The notes beneath the pieces were generated by a model. The model searched no databases. It was given only the letters and a program-made list of their open reading frames with translations, and was not told where the DNA came from. The translations under genes and the position numbers were made by a program. Shown piece after piece: positions 12,560 to 22,957 of a stretch of DNA of 64,000 nucleotides (positions are counted from its first letter, which is position 1; each line of letters opens with the position of its first letter). The DNA is from Epiperipatus broadwayi (lineage: Eukaryota > Onychophora > Udeonychophora > Euonychophora > Peripatidae), in the NCBI GenBank assembly GCA_028023455.1, contig JAQFVV010012420.1, positions 2,542,001-2,606,000 of the forward strand, in the 5' to 3' direction.

Positions 12560-13547
12560 AAGTTTTTTAAAGAGATAATAATGATATAAAAAAATATAAT
12601 TGTGAATTATCAAAGAAAGCTATAGCAGAGAATAAATGCCTCAAAAATGTAAAACAATATTTTGGTACTAGTAGGAAACTTACTATGCAATAAGAAGAAA
12701 AGATGGAACTATTACTAAAATGAGAGAAGATAATATGAAATACATAGAAGAGTTATAGAAAGAACAAAAAAAAGTATCCCTACAATTGCTGCTTTTTCTG
12801 AATTTCCAGCATTTTAAATGAAAAAATGAGAAATGTAATTAAAACTTTGAAGAAAAGCTTCAAATAATGATGAAATTATAGTAGATAATCTTAAAAGAAA
12901 AAGGTGAAGAAATAGAAAAATTGTTGGCAAAGTTATATCAAATGTCTAAATAATAAAGATATAGCAGATGATTGGAAGAATGAAGCAATAGTGTTTTAAG
13001 ACCTAAATTATCAATTTCAGCATAATTATATATGAAAATAGTGTAGCAGGTATTAAGTTTATTATCATTCATTCAATATTTTAAAGAATTTCTACTACTA
13101 GCTTGATAATAAAAGAGGGTTATGGTGACTTTTAAATATATAGTTGCAATGAGTCCAGTTTTAAAACTTAAATCCTCATTATAAGACAAAACAAAAAATA
13201 GTTTAGCAATGATAATTATCATCTGGTAACTACTAATTTGCTCAAGTTTATGATAAATGGTACTAATTGAAGACCAGGTTGTAAGCATGACAAAATGCAC
13301 TAATCATTTGAATATTCTTAACTGGAATTTGATTAGTCCAAATGTCATTTCCCTATTTTTTTTTATAGGAATGCTGAAATAAACTTTGCCTACATTGGAA
13401 TATTTAAGGCAACTTTATACTTTCTTACCTTTACAGTTATTTAAGAAAACATACACCAGATCAGACTTCAATTTACAAAACATCTTTTCCAAGATTTATT
13501 AATGAAACGGGTAGCTATTTTATTCATTACAGAAATATTTCAAAAGA
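12560..13547 (+). repeat. 1 kb repeat, right copy, carrying the same RTE fragment
   Basis: Direct copy of 8640-9648, starting just outside the 5' LTR. The RTE-like segment runs to about 12990 and reads KEKGEEIEKLLAKLYQMS with extra frameshifts relative to the left copy. The non-coding half follows, with the same dispersed-motif copy at about 13220-13260, and ends at the shared ttttattcatta block. After 13547 the homology stops. Confidence 0.7.
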
Positions 13548-13759
13548 TTTATATCTCTTCTTTTCTTGACAATGTTTAACTCTTGAATAAATAATGGAAT
13601 GGTTTATTACTCAAGAATTCATAAAATGTTTGAATACTGGAAGTGATAGAACTGGGTAATGGGAGGAATTCATATAACTTGAACTTGCCATTCTACCAAC
13701 TGCACCAAATCCTATAGGAACTTCTTTTGAATGATGTTTTTTTTTCATGTGTCAAATGT
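13548..13759. other. Spacer, no gene seen
   Basis: AT-rich sequence leading into the tRNA-like unit. A short stretch, aacttcttttgaatgat, occurs on both sides of that unit (about 13718-13735 and 13833-13850), and could be a target-site duplication of a SINE. Confidence 0.4.
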
Positions 13760-13832
13760 GTTGACGGGAAGCAAATCCAGGCCAGCTGCTTGAAAGACAG
13801 CTATGCTAACCACTAGGCCACCAATACTTGAC
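13760..13832 (-). repeat. tRNA-derived unit (SINE head or tRNA-Glu pseudogene)
   Basis: On the minus strand the unit has an A-box-like TGGCCTAGTGGTTAGC. A plausible five-base-pair anticodon stem follows (GCTGT/GCAGC) around a loop CTTTCAA, whose middle would read UUC, glutamate. A degraded B-box-like ggatttgcttccc comes next. The acceptor stem does not pair, so this is not a working tRNA. The repeated aacttcttttgaatgat on both sides suggests a retroposed copy. Confidence 0.55.
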
Positions 13833-15089
13833 AACTTCTTTTGAATGATATTATTGTCACTATTATATTAAATACACAAAATAAATATCTTCCAAAAATT
13901 ATAATAACTTTTTTATAATACTTTTAAAAAGTAGTCTCGTTTCCAGGGATGAAATTGGATAGTGTTCAAAGTAGCCTGCATGAAGGTGCATGTAATGCAA
14001 ATATTTTCATTTTTAATATGTATTTTAGTTATTATTATTTGTATCAGTTACAGTTAACAACTTTATTCACTGAAAGCAAAGACAATTTGTATCAGCTACT
14101 TAAAAATCATTAGCAGTAATCTATATCACTTTTTGCATTGAAAAATTATATTCTAAAATTAGAAACCTTTAGAAATTATGATTTAACAAATAATAATAAT
14201 ATTGATTTTAAAAATATAAACTTGATATATTAGAATAAATTGTGTTTAGTTGTAACAAACAAATACAAACTGTCACCGATAATGATTTATAATATTTTAT
14301 GGTTTGATATTTCAATCTACTTTCAGGCTAAAAATTTATGCTGTAATAATTTAGTATATTGTGAACTACTATTTCACTTTTCGATGATTTAATCCTTTTT
14401 TATTATAATTTCATTAAATAAAATTCATTCCATTTGTTTTATTTTTATTTTTTTTTTCCTGCGGATACATTTTTGAAAGCAAGAAAGTCTTTTACAAATA
14501 TAAAGATTAATGACGGTTGTTCAGAACAGTCAAAACTTATCAATAGAAAGAATAAAAAAAAAGGACGATAAAATGCATTTATTAAAGCTGTAATATAAAA
14601 TATTATAATTATTTATATCATTCAATAAATGTCTAAAAAAATAAAATAATATCCTAACGTAAAAAGCTATTCTAATAAATTAAACTTTTGAAATGTATTT
14701 ATAAAATCTGTTTATAAAATAGGCATTTTACTCAGTAATCAATACTACTTGTTATAAATAACACTTGAAAAAAGAAAAAATTAGATAATTTTTTTTTTTA
14801 AAAAACACGACAAAATAATTATTTTGTATATTTTATACTTACTTCAATTCTTAATTTATTAATAAACACACATACGTAAATATACAATATATAACAATGC
14901 ATGTGCTAATACATATAATATTAAAAAGAATCACGTGATCTCGCCAACACTTGAAGATTTAAAAACATAATCCTGACATGCAATTTCACTTTTTATAGTG
15001 AAAGTGCATTGTTCTATTTAATATTATGTATTACATATAAAACAAGAACAGAAGATATCAACAACAAAGAAAGCACTTTATTGGTAGTC
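13833..15089. other. AT-rich spacer, no gene seen
   Basis: No coding or RNA signal. Poly-T and poly-A runs near 14445 and 14790. Confidence 0.45.
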
Positions 15090-17760
15090 AAAAAATTAAA
15101 ATCTACTTTGATTACTTATTTACTATAAGATCAGCTGATCTCTCAAATGCCAAAGTTTATAGACTAATCTCAGTAGTTTGGGATTTTTGTAAAATTTTAT
15201 ATCTAGAAATGACAAATTTTTAGTCTTGAGTCCATCATTCTCAGCACAAATTAAAAATATCTAAAATAATATAATCATATATTCCACCCTTATTCTAAAT
15301 CAATTAATATTCTCAAAGCAGAGTCCCCTAATATTCATTTTTAATTACTTTGTTAAAGATCTATGTCAGGAAAATGAACTTTTTTGACAAGTGGTCAAAA
15401 GTGAATTGTCAGTTATTATATGAGTACCTGAATGAAAGAAATAGTAACAAATTTCATATTAAAATGTAATATTTTCAGATAATTCTTGTATATTTGATTC
15501 ACATTTAAAGTATTTACTGCAGATAATTTCTTGTTAAGTCTGTTTCTTTCGACAGATTTTATAAAATTCATTGATGCAAACAATGGCACTCATATGCTGA
15601 ACAAACCATCTTTAAAAAGACATTTGTCACTTTTGCTATTTTATTAAATCAACCTAGTAAAGAGTTACATTCCTTCAAATAAAATATTTTCAGTTGTATC
15701 TTATATCGTTTTATTTCTATAATCAATAATATTTTCAGAAATTAGTATAGTTAAATTTTCAAACTTATTTTTCCACATAAAACTGCTTTGAAATTCTGCT
15801 AATTCCATTTCTAAATTATGAATATCCAACCATATGAAGGAGTTTAATTCCAAGTTCTTAAATTCGATTTTGTATGGATGTTTTACATTTAATTTGATTA
15901 AATATCTCCAGAAAAGCTTGCTTTATTTCATTTATAAGTGTTAAGTATTTTTAATGCAATTTTTGGGGATACTGTTACTATTTTCAAAAATTCTCAAATC
16001 TTGCAAAAATGTTTTTGGAAGAATATTTCATTATTTCATATTCAAATCATTTTTGAATGTTTATATAACTTGACAACATCCCTGAAGTTTTTTATTCAGT
16101 TCATTGAATGCTTAGTGATATCACATAAAAACCATTAAGTCATTTAATCATTCCATATCTAGTAACTCATCAAAAATATTATCTTTTTCATGCAAAAAAT
16201 ATATTTTTATTTCTTTCTAATAAATTTTCAAACTGATTTAAAACTTGTTTATGACTGAACCATCAACATTGTTGTACATTAAAACTCAGTGTATTGGGAT
16301 TTAATTTCTTATATTGGGTAAATTCTAATTTACGGAGAGCTCCTGCATTTATAAAATTGACAACTTTTATTACAAATAGAATTATATTTAAAAATGCTTT
16401 CAACCCCTGTTTTGCTAGTGCCTCTTGATGAGTAAGATAATGAAATTCATTTAAAGAATGTCTGAAATTTTGTTAAGCCATTGAATGGATTCATTATTAT
16501 TTCAACTATTCTCAGACCCAATGACTGTTGCTGCAAAAACAAATTCCTTCAAATCAAAGTCCATTTTTGTAAATATATAGCTATATTCCTTAAAAATACT
16601 TAGACTGATAGTTTTTTCTATTAATTTTAATAATTCTTCCCTCATTATATTTACAGATTTATATTGACAAAAACTACAAATTGTGCATAATCACTTATAT
16701 CCATATTCTCATTTAAAGTGATTGAATATATTTTGGCACATTTGAAATTGCATTTAATTTGAAAAGAAATATATATTTTTTCTAATGTCAATATTTTATC
16801 TTTCATTGTACCACTTATATATTTTATTATCAGGTCTTTTTTCTTTAAAATCAGCAAATAATGAAGCAGCATATCCCAAAAATGCTGTTTTTAAAAACTC
16901 TCCTTCCAAAAAAAGTTTTCCATATAGAATGATTACATTCAAATATCAGCCTTTCAAGCTAATTGTGCATACACTTTTGTGAGTGTTAATAATAATAAAT
17001 GAATACTTTCTCTCCAATACAAGATATAGTATTTATGCAGGAATAAAATGAATCCACTTATTCCTATGACTCAAATGCTTATATATGAGCAAATCTGAAG
17101 TACTGGCAAAGAAAGCGTGAAGATGGAACAGTCACTTTAAATTACTATATACGATGTCTGAATGAATGTCATCGGTGAAATTGTCTAGAATTCATTAAAC
17201 GTCATTCCAACTGAAACTTAATCATATGTAAATAAGCATTTATTTTATATAGCGTATGTTTACAATTGTATTACATTCAAATATCAGTCTTTCAAGCTAA
17301 TTGTACATATACTTTTGCGAGTGTTAATAATTGTAAACATATGCTATATAAAATAAATGCTTATTTACAAATGATTAAGTTTCAGTTGGAATAACGTTTA
17401 GTAAATTCTAGACAATTTCACCGACATCATTCATTCAGACATCATATATAGTAATTTAAAGTGACTGTTCCATCTTCACGCTTTCTTTGCCAGTACTTCA
17501 GATTTGCTCATATATAAGCATTTGAGTCATAGGAATAAGTGGATTCATTTTATTCCTGCATAAATACTATATCTTGTATTGGAGAGAAAGTATTCATTTA
17601 TTATTATTAACACTCACAAAAGTGTATGCACAATTAGCTTGAAAGGCTGATATTTGAATGTAATACAATTGTAAACATATGCTATATAAAATGAATGCTT
17701 ATTTACATATAGAATGATATAATGTGTTATAAAAAATTAACCACTATAATGTTGTTTTTA
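15090..17760 (-). pseudogene. Decayed hAT transposase, ZBED5-like, split by a later insertion
   Basis: Reading the minus strand from high to low coordinate, motifs of the ZBED5/EPM2AIP1-like hAT transposases appear in the right order. CAKIYSITLNENMDISDYAQ (about 16735-16676) matches the catalytic C-x-x-[FY]-S-[IL]-[AT]-L-D-E-S-T-D-[IV]-S-D-x-A-Q block, here with Asn where the Asp is expected. Next is NFINAGALRKLEFTQ, the NFIRA..L block. Then WFSHKQVLNQFENLLERNKN (about 16270-16210) matches the V-R-W-L-S-R-G-K-V-L-x-R-F-x-E-L-R-x-E block. A segment around 16130-15950 matches the DI..HLN.LN..LQG region. Many stops and frameshifts show it is dead. The N-terminal part is split by the palindromic element at 16934-17705, and sequence beyond 17719 may be the BED-finger end. 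Terminal inverted repeats were not located. Confidence 0.75.
16934..17705. mobile_element. Palindromic insertion with 13 bp target-site duplication
   Basis: The sequence CATATAGAATGAT occurs at 16921-16933 and again at 17706-17718, bracketing a 772 bp block. The block consists of a left arm X (16934 to about 17274), then a repeat of the first 60 bases of X (to about 17330), then the reverse complement of X (17331 to about 17665), then a repeat of the first 40 bases of that reverse complement. Arms agree over some 330 bp with few mismatches. No open frame, poly(A) tail or transposase is present. It interrupts the hAT remnant, so it is younger than that element. Confidence 0.85.
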
Positions 17761-19232
17761 GGAACAAGGAATGTTCCAAAGACATTGGCTTGAGATTTAT
17801 ATTGTTTCGATTTTTGATAAAAATATTCTTTCTTCTATTAAAGACAAGATTTTTATGGATTTTTTAAAAATATTGCTTTTCATTGTGACTATGAGAAATG
17901 ATATTTTCATTACAAAATTATGCATTTAATATCTTCAAATCACTCAAATTGTTTTAAATGATAAGGCCATAAATCTGCTTCATTCAGCTTATGTTTTTTA
18001 GTTATTGATATAGTTAATATCTAAAAAAAATAATATTTATAATTATAAATTATTTAATTTGAAATAGAGATGATCTGAGAAAAAATATTTATTTCCTAAC
18101 AATTGAAAACTTTATAAATATTTCATCAAATTAATATTTTGAAAAAGAACTGTTGCTGACAACAAGACTAACCCAAAATAAAAATATTTGTTTAATTTAT
18201 TGCACAAATAAATTCTTACATGCATAAACAATATCCCCCTCTACTGGTGATTAATTATGTTCATACTATATTTCTATTTTACTAAATATGTTTAACATTT
18301 ATTTGTCCTTGAGTAAATATCAAATTTATTTATTTTTGCCATGATTTTTTTTCTCTAGGGAAATTTTTTATTATATAATTAATTACATTAGGCTTTACAA
18401 ATAACATGTGGGTAACTTAAAATAGTTGCGTGGGTCAATCTGAAATCTGCAAGTCAGCGGTTCATCATAATTGGTTATATGATCGCCAATATGTAATATT
18501 GTAAATTATTGTGTTAAATAATAAATACTCAGAATATTTCTTTCTTGTAACATCAATGTAAGGCTTAGAATGTTATTAATATATGGTGTTATGAGAGGTG
18601 AATGTTATGAATATATCATCTAGTACTTAAAACAATAATTTATAATATTGCTTATTAGGAAAGATGTAAATCTTTTACAAGGAAATTGACTCTGCTATGA
18701 GAATACTAAATGAATCAATTTAAAATAGAAATTGAATAGATCCATATTGAATAAAATTTTATTCTTGCATTTTCATTGTAGTTATTCACTTCTTATGAAA
18801 GAATATAGACTGCAGACAAGAAAGGGGCATAATTTTTGTTCTCTTAGCTATTTAAACATGATAATGCAAAATTCAAATTGTTGTATAACATACAGGATAT
18901 GGAGGAAACAGAATCTTATGTATTCAAATTATGTAAATGTCTTATTAAAATTTATGATATAATGCTAAAGTAAACTGTTAAAAAAGTGAAAAGACTGTTA
19001 CTATTAAAGATGGTATACCACTTCATCTACCCCACTTCTTCAAAAACTATGAACAATTGGGAACATTCATGATTTTTATTCCTATACATCCACAGATTTT
19101 TTTCATATTTTGATATTTTGAGTTTTCTGTTTATAAAATTTATGGAAAATCTTATTCAATCTACATTGAGATAAAACTTTTTTTATTATTACAATCAGCT
19201 GTGTCCCAAATTTTGACCAATATATATATATA
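17761..19232. other. AT-rich spacer, no gene seen
   Basis: 17761-18180 could hold the decayed N-terminal end of the hAT transposase (minus strand) but no zinc-finger residues could be placed. The rest shows no coding signal; short open frames here are chance. Confidence 0.4.
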
Positions 19233-19729
19233 TGAAAAACAAAAAACACAAGTTAAAAACTTGCATACGCTTGTATTTATGACTATAGATGGCGTTATAC
19301 CAAAAACACTTTCAAGCGTTTGTTTACATAAACGTCAGAGTGAGTATTTCACTATCTCTAACTTAATTTCCACCTTCATATCATGATTTCAAGCTATTTG
19401 CTATCATCAGTGAAGGACAGGATTAAGAAACTAGATCTAAAACACAAACTCTGAGCGTTTAAGAAACAATTTCTATTCAGCTTGCAAGCGTGAATCTTTT
19501 AGACACGTAATGTCTTCAAACTCAGTATAGCATGCCAGATAGCTACATGGGTCTGATATCAGTTCAGCATCACCACATAGTAGAAGCCTCTGCAATATAT
19601 ATCATTGCAAGAAAGACCTCAAAGGTACATTTATGAAAAACAAAAAACACAAGTTAAAAACTTGCATACGCTTGTATTTATGACTATAGATGGCGTTATA
19701 CCAAAAACACCTTCAAGCGTTTGTTTACA
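19233..19729. mobile_element. Pair of 96 bp direct repeats flanking 305 bp (TRIM-like)
   Basis: 19233-19328 and 19634-19729 are 96 bp each and differ at one position seen (a cactt/cacct change). Each begins TGAAAAACAAA and ends TTTGTTTACA, so TG...CA as in LTRs. The block sits in a TATA run, which gives an uninformative TATA duplication on both sides. Each repeat holds a palindrome CAAGTTAAAAACTTG and the motif ACTATAGATGGCG shared with the dispersed 34 bp family. The inner 305 bp has no open frame, no primer-binding TGG next to either repeat and no clear polypurine tract. A miniature LTR element is one reading; a local duplication of a hairpin-bearing repeat is another. Confidence 0.6.
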
Positions 19730-21704
19730 TATATATATATTATAGGTAACATTAATAAATTAAAAATAATGGCAATATCAGTATTATAATGTTAAAATAT
19801 TTATGCAAAATCTATTCCCAGGTCAAAAATCCAATAATGGATAAGTTCTTTAACCTTTTATTATTAATTGCTATAATTGGGTTTTCAGATTTTTAGTATA
19901 ACACACTTTTATTCTACTGCAGATTCTATGACTGTGAATATTCAAAGTTGAAAATGTTAATTATGTAAAGGACTCATTTAAGAGATATCTCTAAATATTG
20001 AGATGCTAGAATAAATTTTATTAAGAGAATAATAAGTAAGCCATTAGTAGATTATCAAAATGATGATCAAGGATTGTATTTGTCTTTGAGCAAAGAAATA
20101 TACATGTGTATATGAAATAAAAACTTTTATTACTAATTGTAACAGACTTTAATTTAATTAATTACAAACTAAGACTGATGATAAACAACTTTTATGCCCA
20201 ATTTTTTTACTCCAAAAAAAAATACAAAGTTATTTATACATGTTTCAACACTCATAAATAAATAAATTACTTAGATAACTACATAAACACAAATAACATA
20301 AGCAAGCAAATATATGTATATACAGACACACATATAAAATATAAAAATTCATTTAAATAGAAATATTTTTTACTATATAGAATAATCATAAAATAAAAAC
20401 AAAATACAGATAGAATACCATTAATTTGAAAATTTTTATTATCTGGAAAAATTTATGAAGTATTGATAAAATTATACAGCTATATAAAATTGTTGTGTTG
20501 ATATAAATATAAGCATATTCTTTATTTTAAAATGTATATAAAAACAGTATACAAAAATACATATATACAAACTATAAATATTATGTAACATTCACATTTA
20601 TTTATTAAGCACACATATTGCATAAAATTAAAGAGAAAGTATGGTATGTATGTTAAAAAGATGAACTCCTTTCTTTTTAATTGAAAACTATAGATAGTAA
20701 AATTAAAATTTATTAGTGTTGGAAGGTGGATCTCTCAGGTCAAAAAATTCCCAATGCTTTATTAAAGAAAGGCCAAGAATATTCTTAATATCTTAGATTT
20801 TTAAAGACATGGTTAGATTAAAGTCATACAAAGGTTTAATCTTTGTTATATGGTCAAGGAAAATTAAAACTGCAATAAGAACATTAGCAGATCTTAAAAT
20901 ATGGACAGCATGAACAAATAAAAGCAAGCTGGGATAAATATAAAAATGGATCACTTATTTATTGAGTCTTTAAAAATTAATAAGATATGGTGAATTGGAC
21001 TAAAAGATTATATAGATCAACAGAATACATTGACTACTATTTAGAACAACAAATAATAAATGATCTGTTTTCAAGATTATCATTCATTATGATCTTATAA
21101 ATGATCAAATCAATGAGTAAACATGTTTATATGCTATGGTAAAGTGGCAGATTCTGGAACTACAGGTTCATAATCATGGCTCCACCTCTTAACTAATAAA
21201 CCATTTAACTATTATTATCAATTCAATATCAATTCAAATTGATGATTAACTATTTTAATATATATAAAAAAGTTTACTCACCAAAAGCATAGGTGAAGAA
21301 AAAACAAACTTTTATGATGCAAGTTAAAATACAATTGAAACATTTGCAAAAAAAAAATGTTTGAAATGCCAAAGGTGAAATAGAAAAAATTATGTTCATG
21401 AAGGATAAGTTTTTTGTGAATTTAATGGAGTTTTTTACTTTTACCAAAATATTTACAAGTAGGTGAAGTAATTATTCCAAATATTGACATTACTGCTTAG
21501 AGTTTACAGAAATCAGATTAAAAGTAAGAAGTGAAAGAGATACATTTTAATGGTGTAAACATTGTTTGGAGATGTTGTGAAATTAATTATAAATTAATTT
21601 ATTACAAAATTATATAGTGACCAAAATATAATCTAAAGAATATATTTATTAATTTAAAATAGACATAAATGATGGTAAACTAGATCAACTATAGATCAAA
21701 GTAT
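19730..21704. other. AT-rich spacer, no gene seen
   Basis: Simple AT-rich DNA with many short TATA and A-rich runs. Nothing coding on either strand. Confidence 0.45.
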
Positions 21705-21795
21705 CAAGCGTTGTTAGCCGAGAGGTCATCGCAGCCGACTTGCAAGCAAGTAGTTGGTTGCAGATGGTTGTGGGTTCACATCCTGTCCAATGCTA
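21705..21795 (+). repeat. tRNA-derived SINE-like unit
   Basis: Contains an A-box-like TTAGCCGAGAGGTCATCGC and a B-box-like GTGGGTTCACATCC about 60 bases apart, with the GC content of a tRNA in AT-rich surroundings. The spacing and extra arm resemble a class II (Leu/Ser) tRNA. The anticodon stem is imperfect and the acceptor ends do not pair. A run of G then A follows (ggggggaaaaaa). The phrase actatagatcaaagta is present just before and again just after it (about 21688-21703 and 21817-21832), a candidate target-site duplication. Confidence 0.6.
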
Positions 21796-22417
21796 TGACA
21801 TATGGGGGGAAAAAAACTATAGATCAAAGTAAAAAAAAATTAAAAAAAAAAAAGTTTCACTGAAATGAAAATCGATCTTTTCAGGAAATTGAATAAAAAA
21901 TTTCAAGTAGTATCTATGAAGTCAAACAGTAATATTGAAAAACTCTAAATACAAACACACATTAAAGTAAGCACAGTCTTTCAAGGAATTCACAAAATAA
22001 AAATAAAATTCTGAATATGATTGGTTTGATAAAAATGTCAATGATCAATATATAATCAAAGTAAAAAAGATCAAAGAGTATATATAACAACAAATGACAA
22101 CTAGGTTACATTTAATGAAGTCAAATATGCATAAAAACCTTGAATAATAAAAAAAATAAGTCCATATTACTCTTGAAATTCTTTTCAAAAGTTAAAAGGC
22201 AAAAAGTAATATATTTTATATCCAATATTTAAGGGATAGAGTGACAAATAAGTATGAATAAATACATATTAAATCTTTGTTGGTGGAGAAAGATTGCATT
22301 TTTTAAACAATATTTTAAATTTATTTAAAATATAAATATTAAGTTATATTTCATCATTTATGATTTGCTTTAAAGTTCTTTTCTCATCCATGTATGAATA
22401 AAATTATCTAGAATAAA
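21796..22417. other. AT-rich spacer, no gene seen
   Basis: A-rich stretch at 21829-21855, otherwise featureless. Confidence 0.45.
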
Positions 22418-22957
22418 TAATATAGGGTATATGAGCACAGACTTTCACATGGCCCACCACTCTCCACTCTATCTAATAATACTGATACACTCAAGCACAT
22501 ATATGCAGAAAAGATAAATAATCACCAATATATGTATTTCATGCTAACCCAGCAATCATCAGTTGGTCCAGATTATCATCTCCCACACATATATACCATA
22601 AGTGCTCAGATATTTATTAAGATAGACAATCTTCATACTTTAATGGACTGGCTCGAAGATTGTCTATCTTAATAAATATCTGAGCACTTATGGTATATAT
22701 GTGTGGGAGATGATAATCTGGACCAACTGATGATTGCTGGTTTAGCATGAAATACGTATATTGGTGATTATTTATCTTTTCAGCATATATATTGGTGATT
22801 ATTTATCTTTTCAGCATATATGTGCTTGAGTGTATCAGTGTTATTAGATAGAGTGGAGAGTGGTGGGTCATGTGAAAGTCTGTGCTCATATACCCTATAT
22901 TACATATATAGACACATGGTATATATTAAGCCTGTGTTTCACTTATTACTAGAATAA
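22418..22957. repeat. Long foldback repeat, family F
   Basis: Left arm 22418-22633 is the reverse complement of 22656-22902 with only a few differences and a 22-base loop. The right arm carries an extra 31 bp direct duplication (tattggtgattatttatctt repeated around 22755-22815). Homology to the copy at 62247-62491 continues past the right arm to about 22957 (block with agcctgtgttt). No open frame. This is a member of a dispersed family with further relatives at 60.3-61.4 kb. Confidence 0.85.

Noticed and set aside
16651-16982. Overlapping open frames on both strands
   Set aside because: The minus-strand frame is a piece of the hAT relic; the plus-strand one is its shadow.
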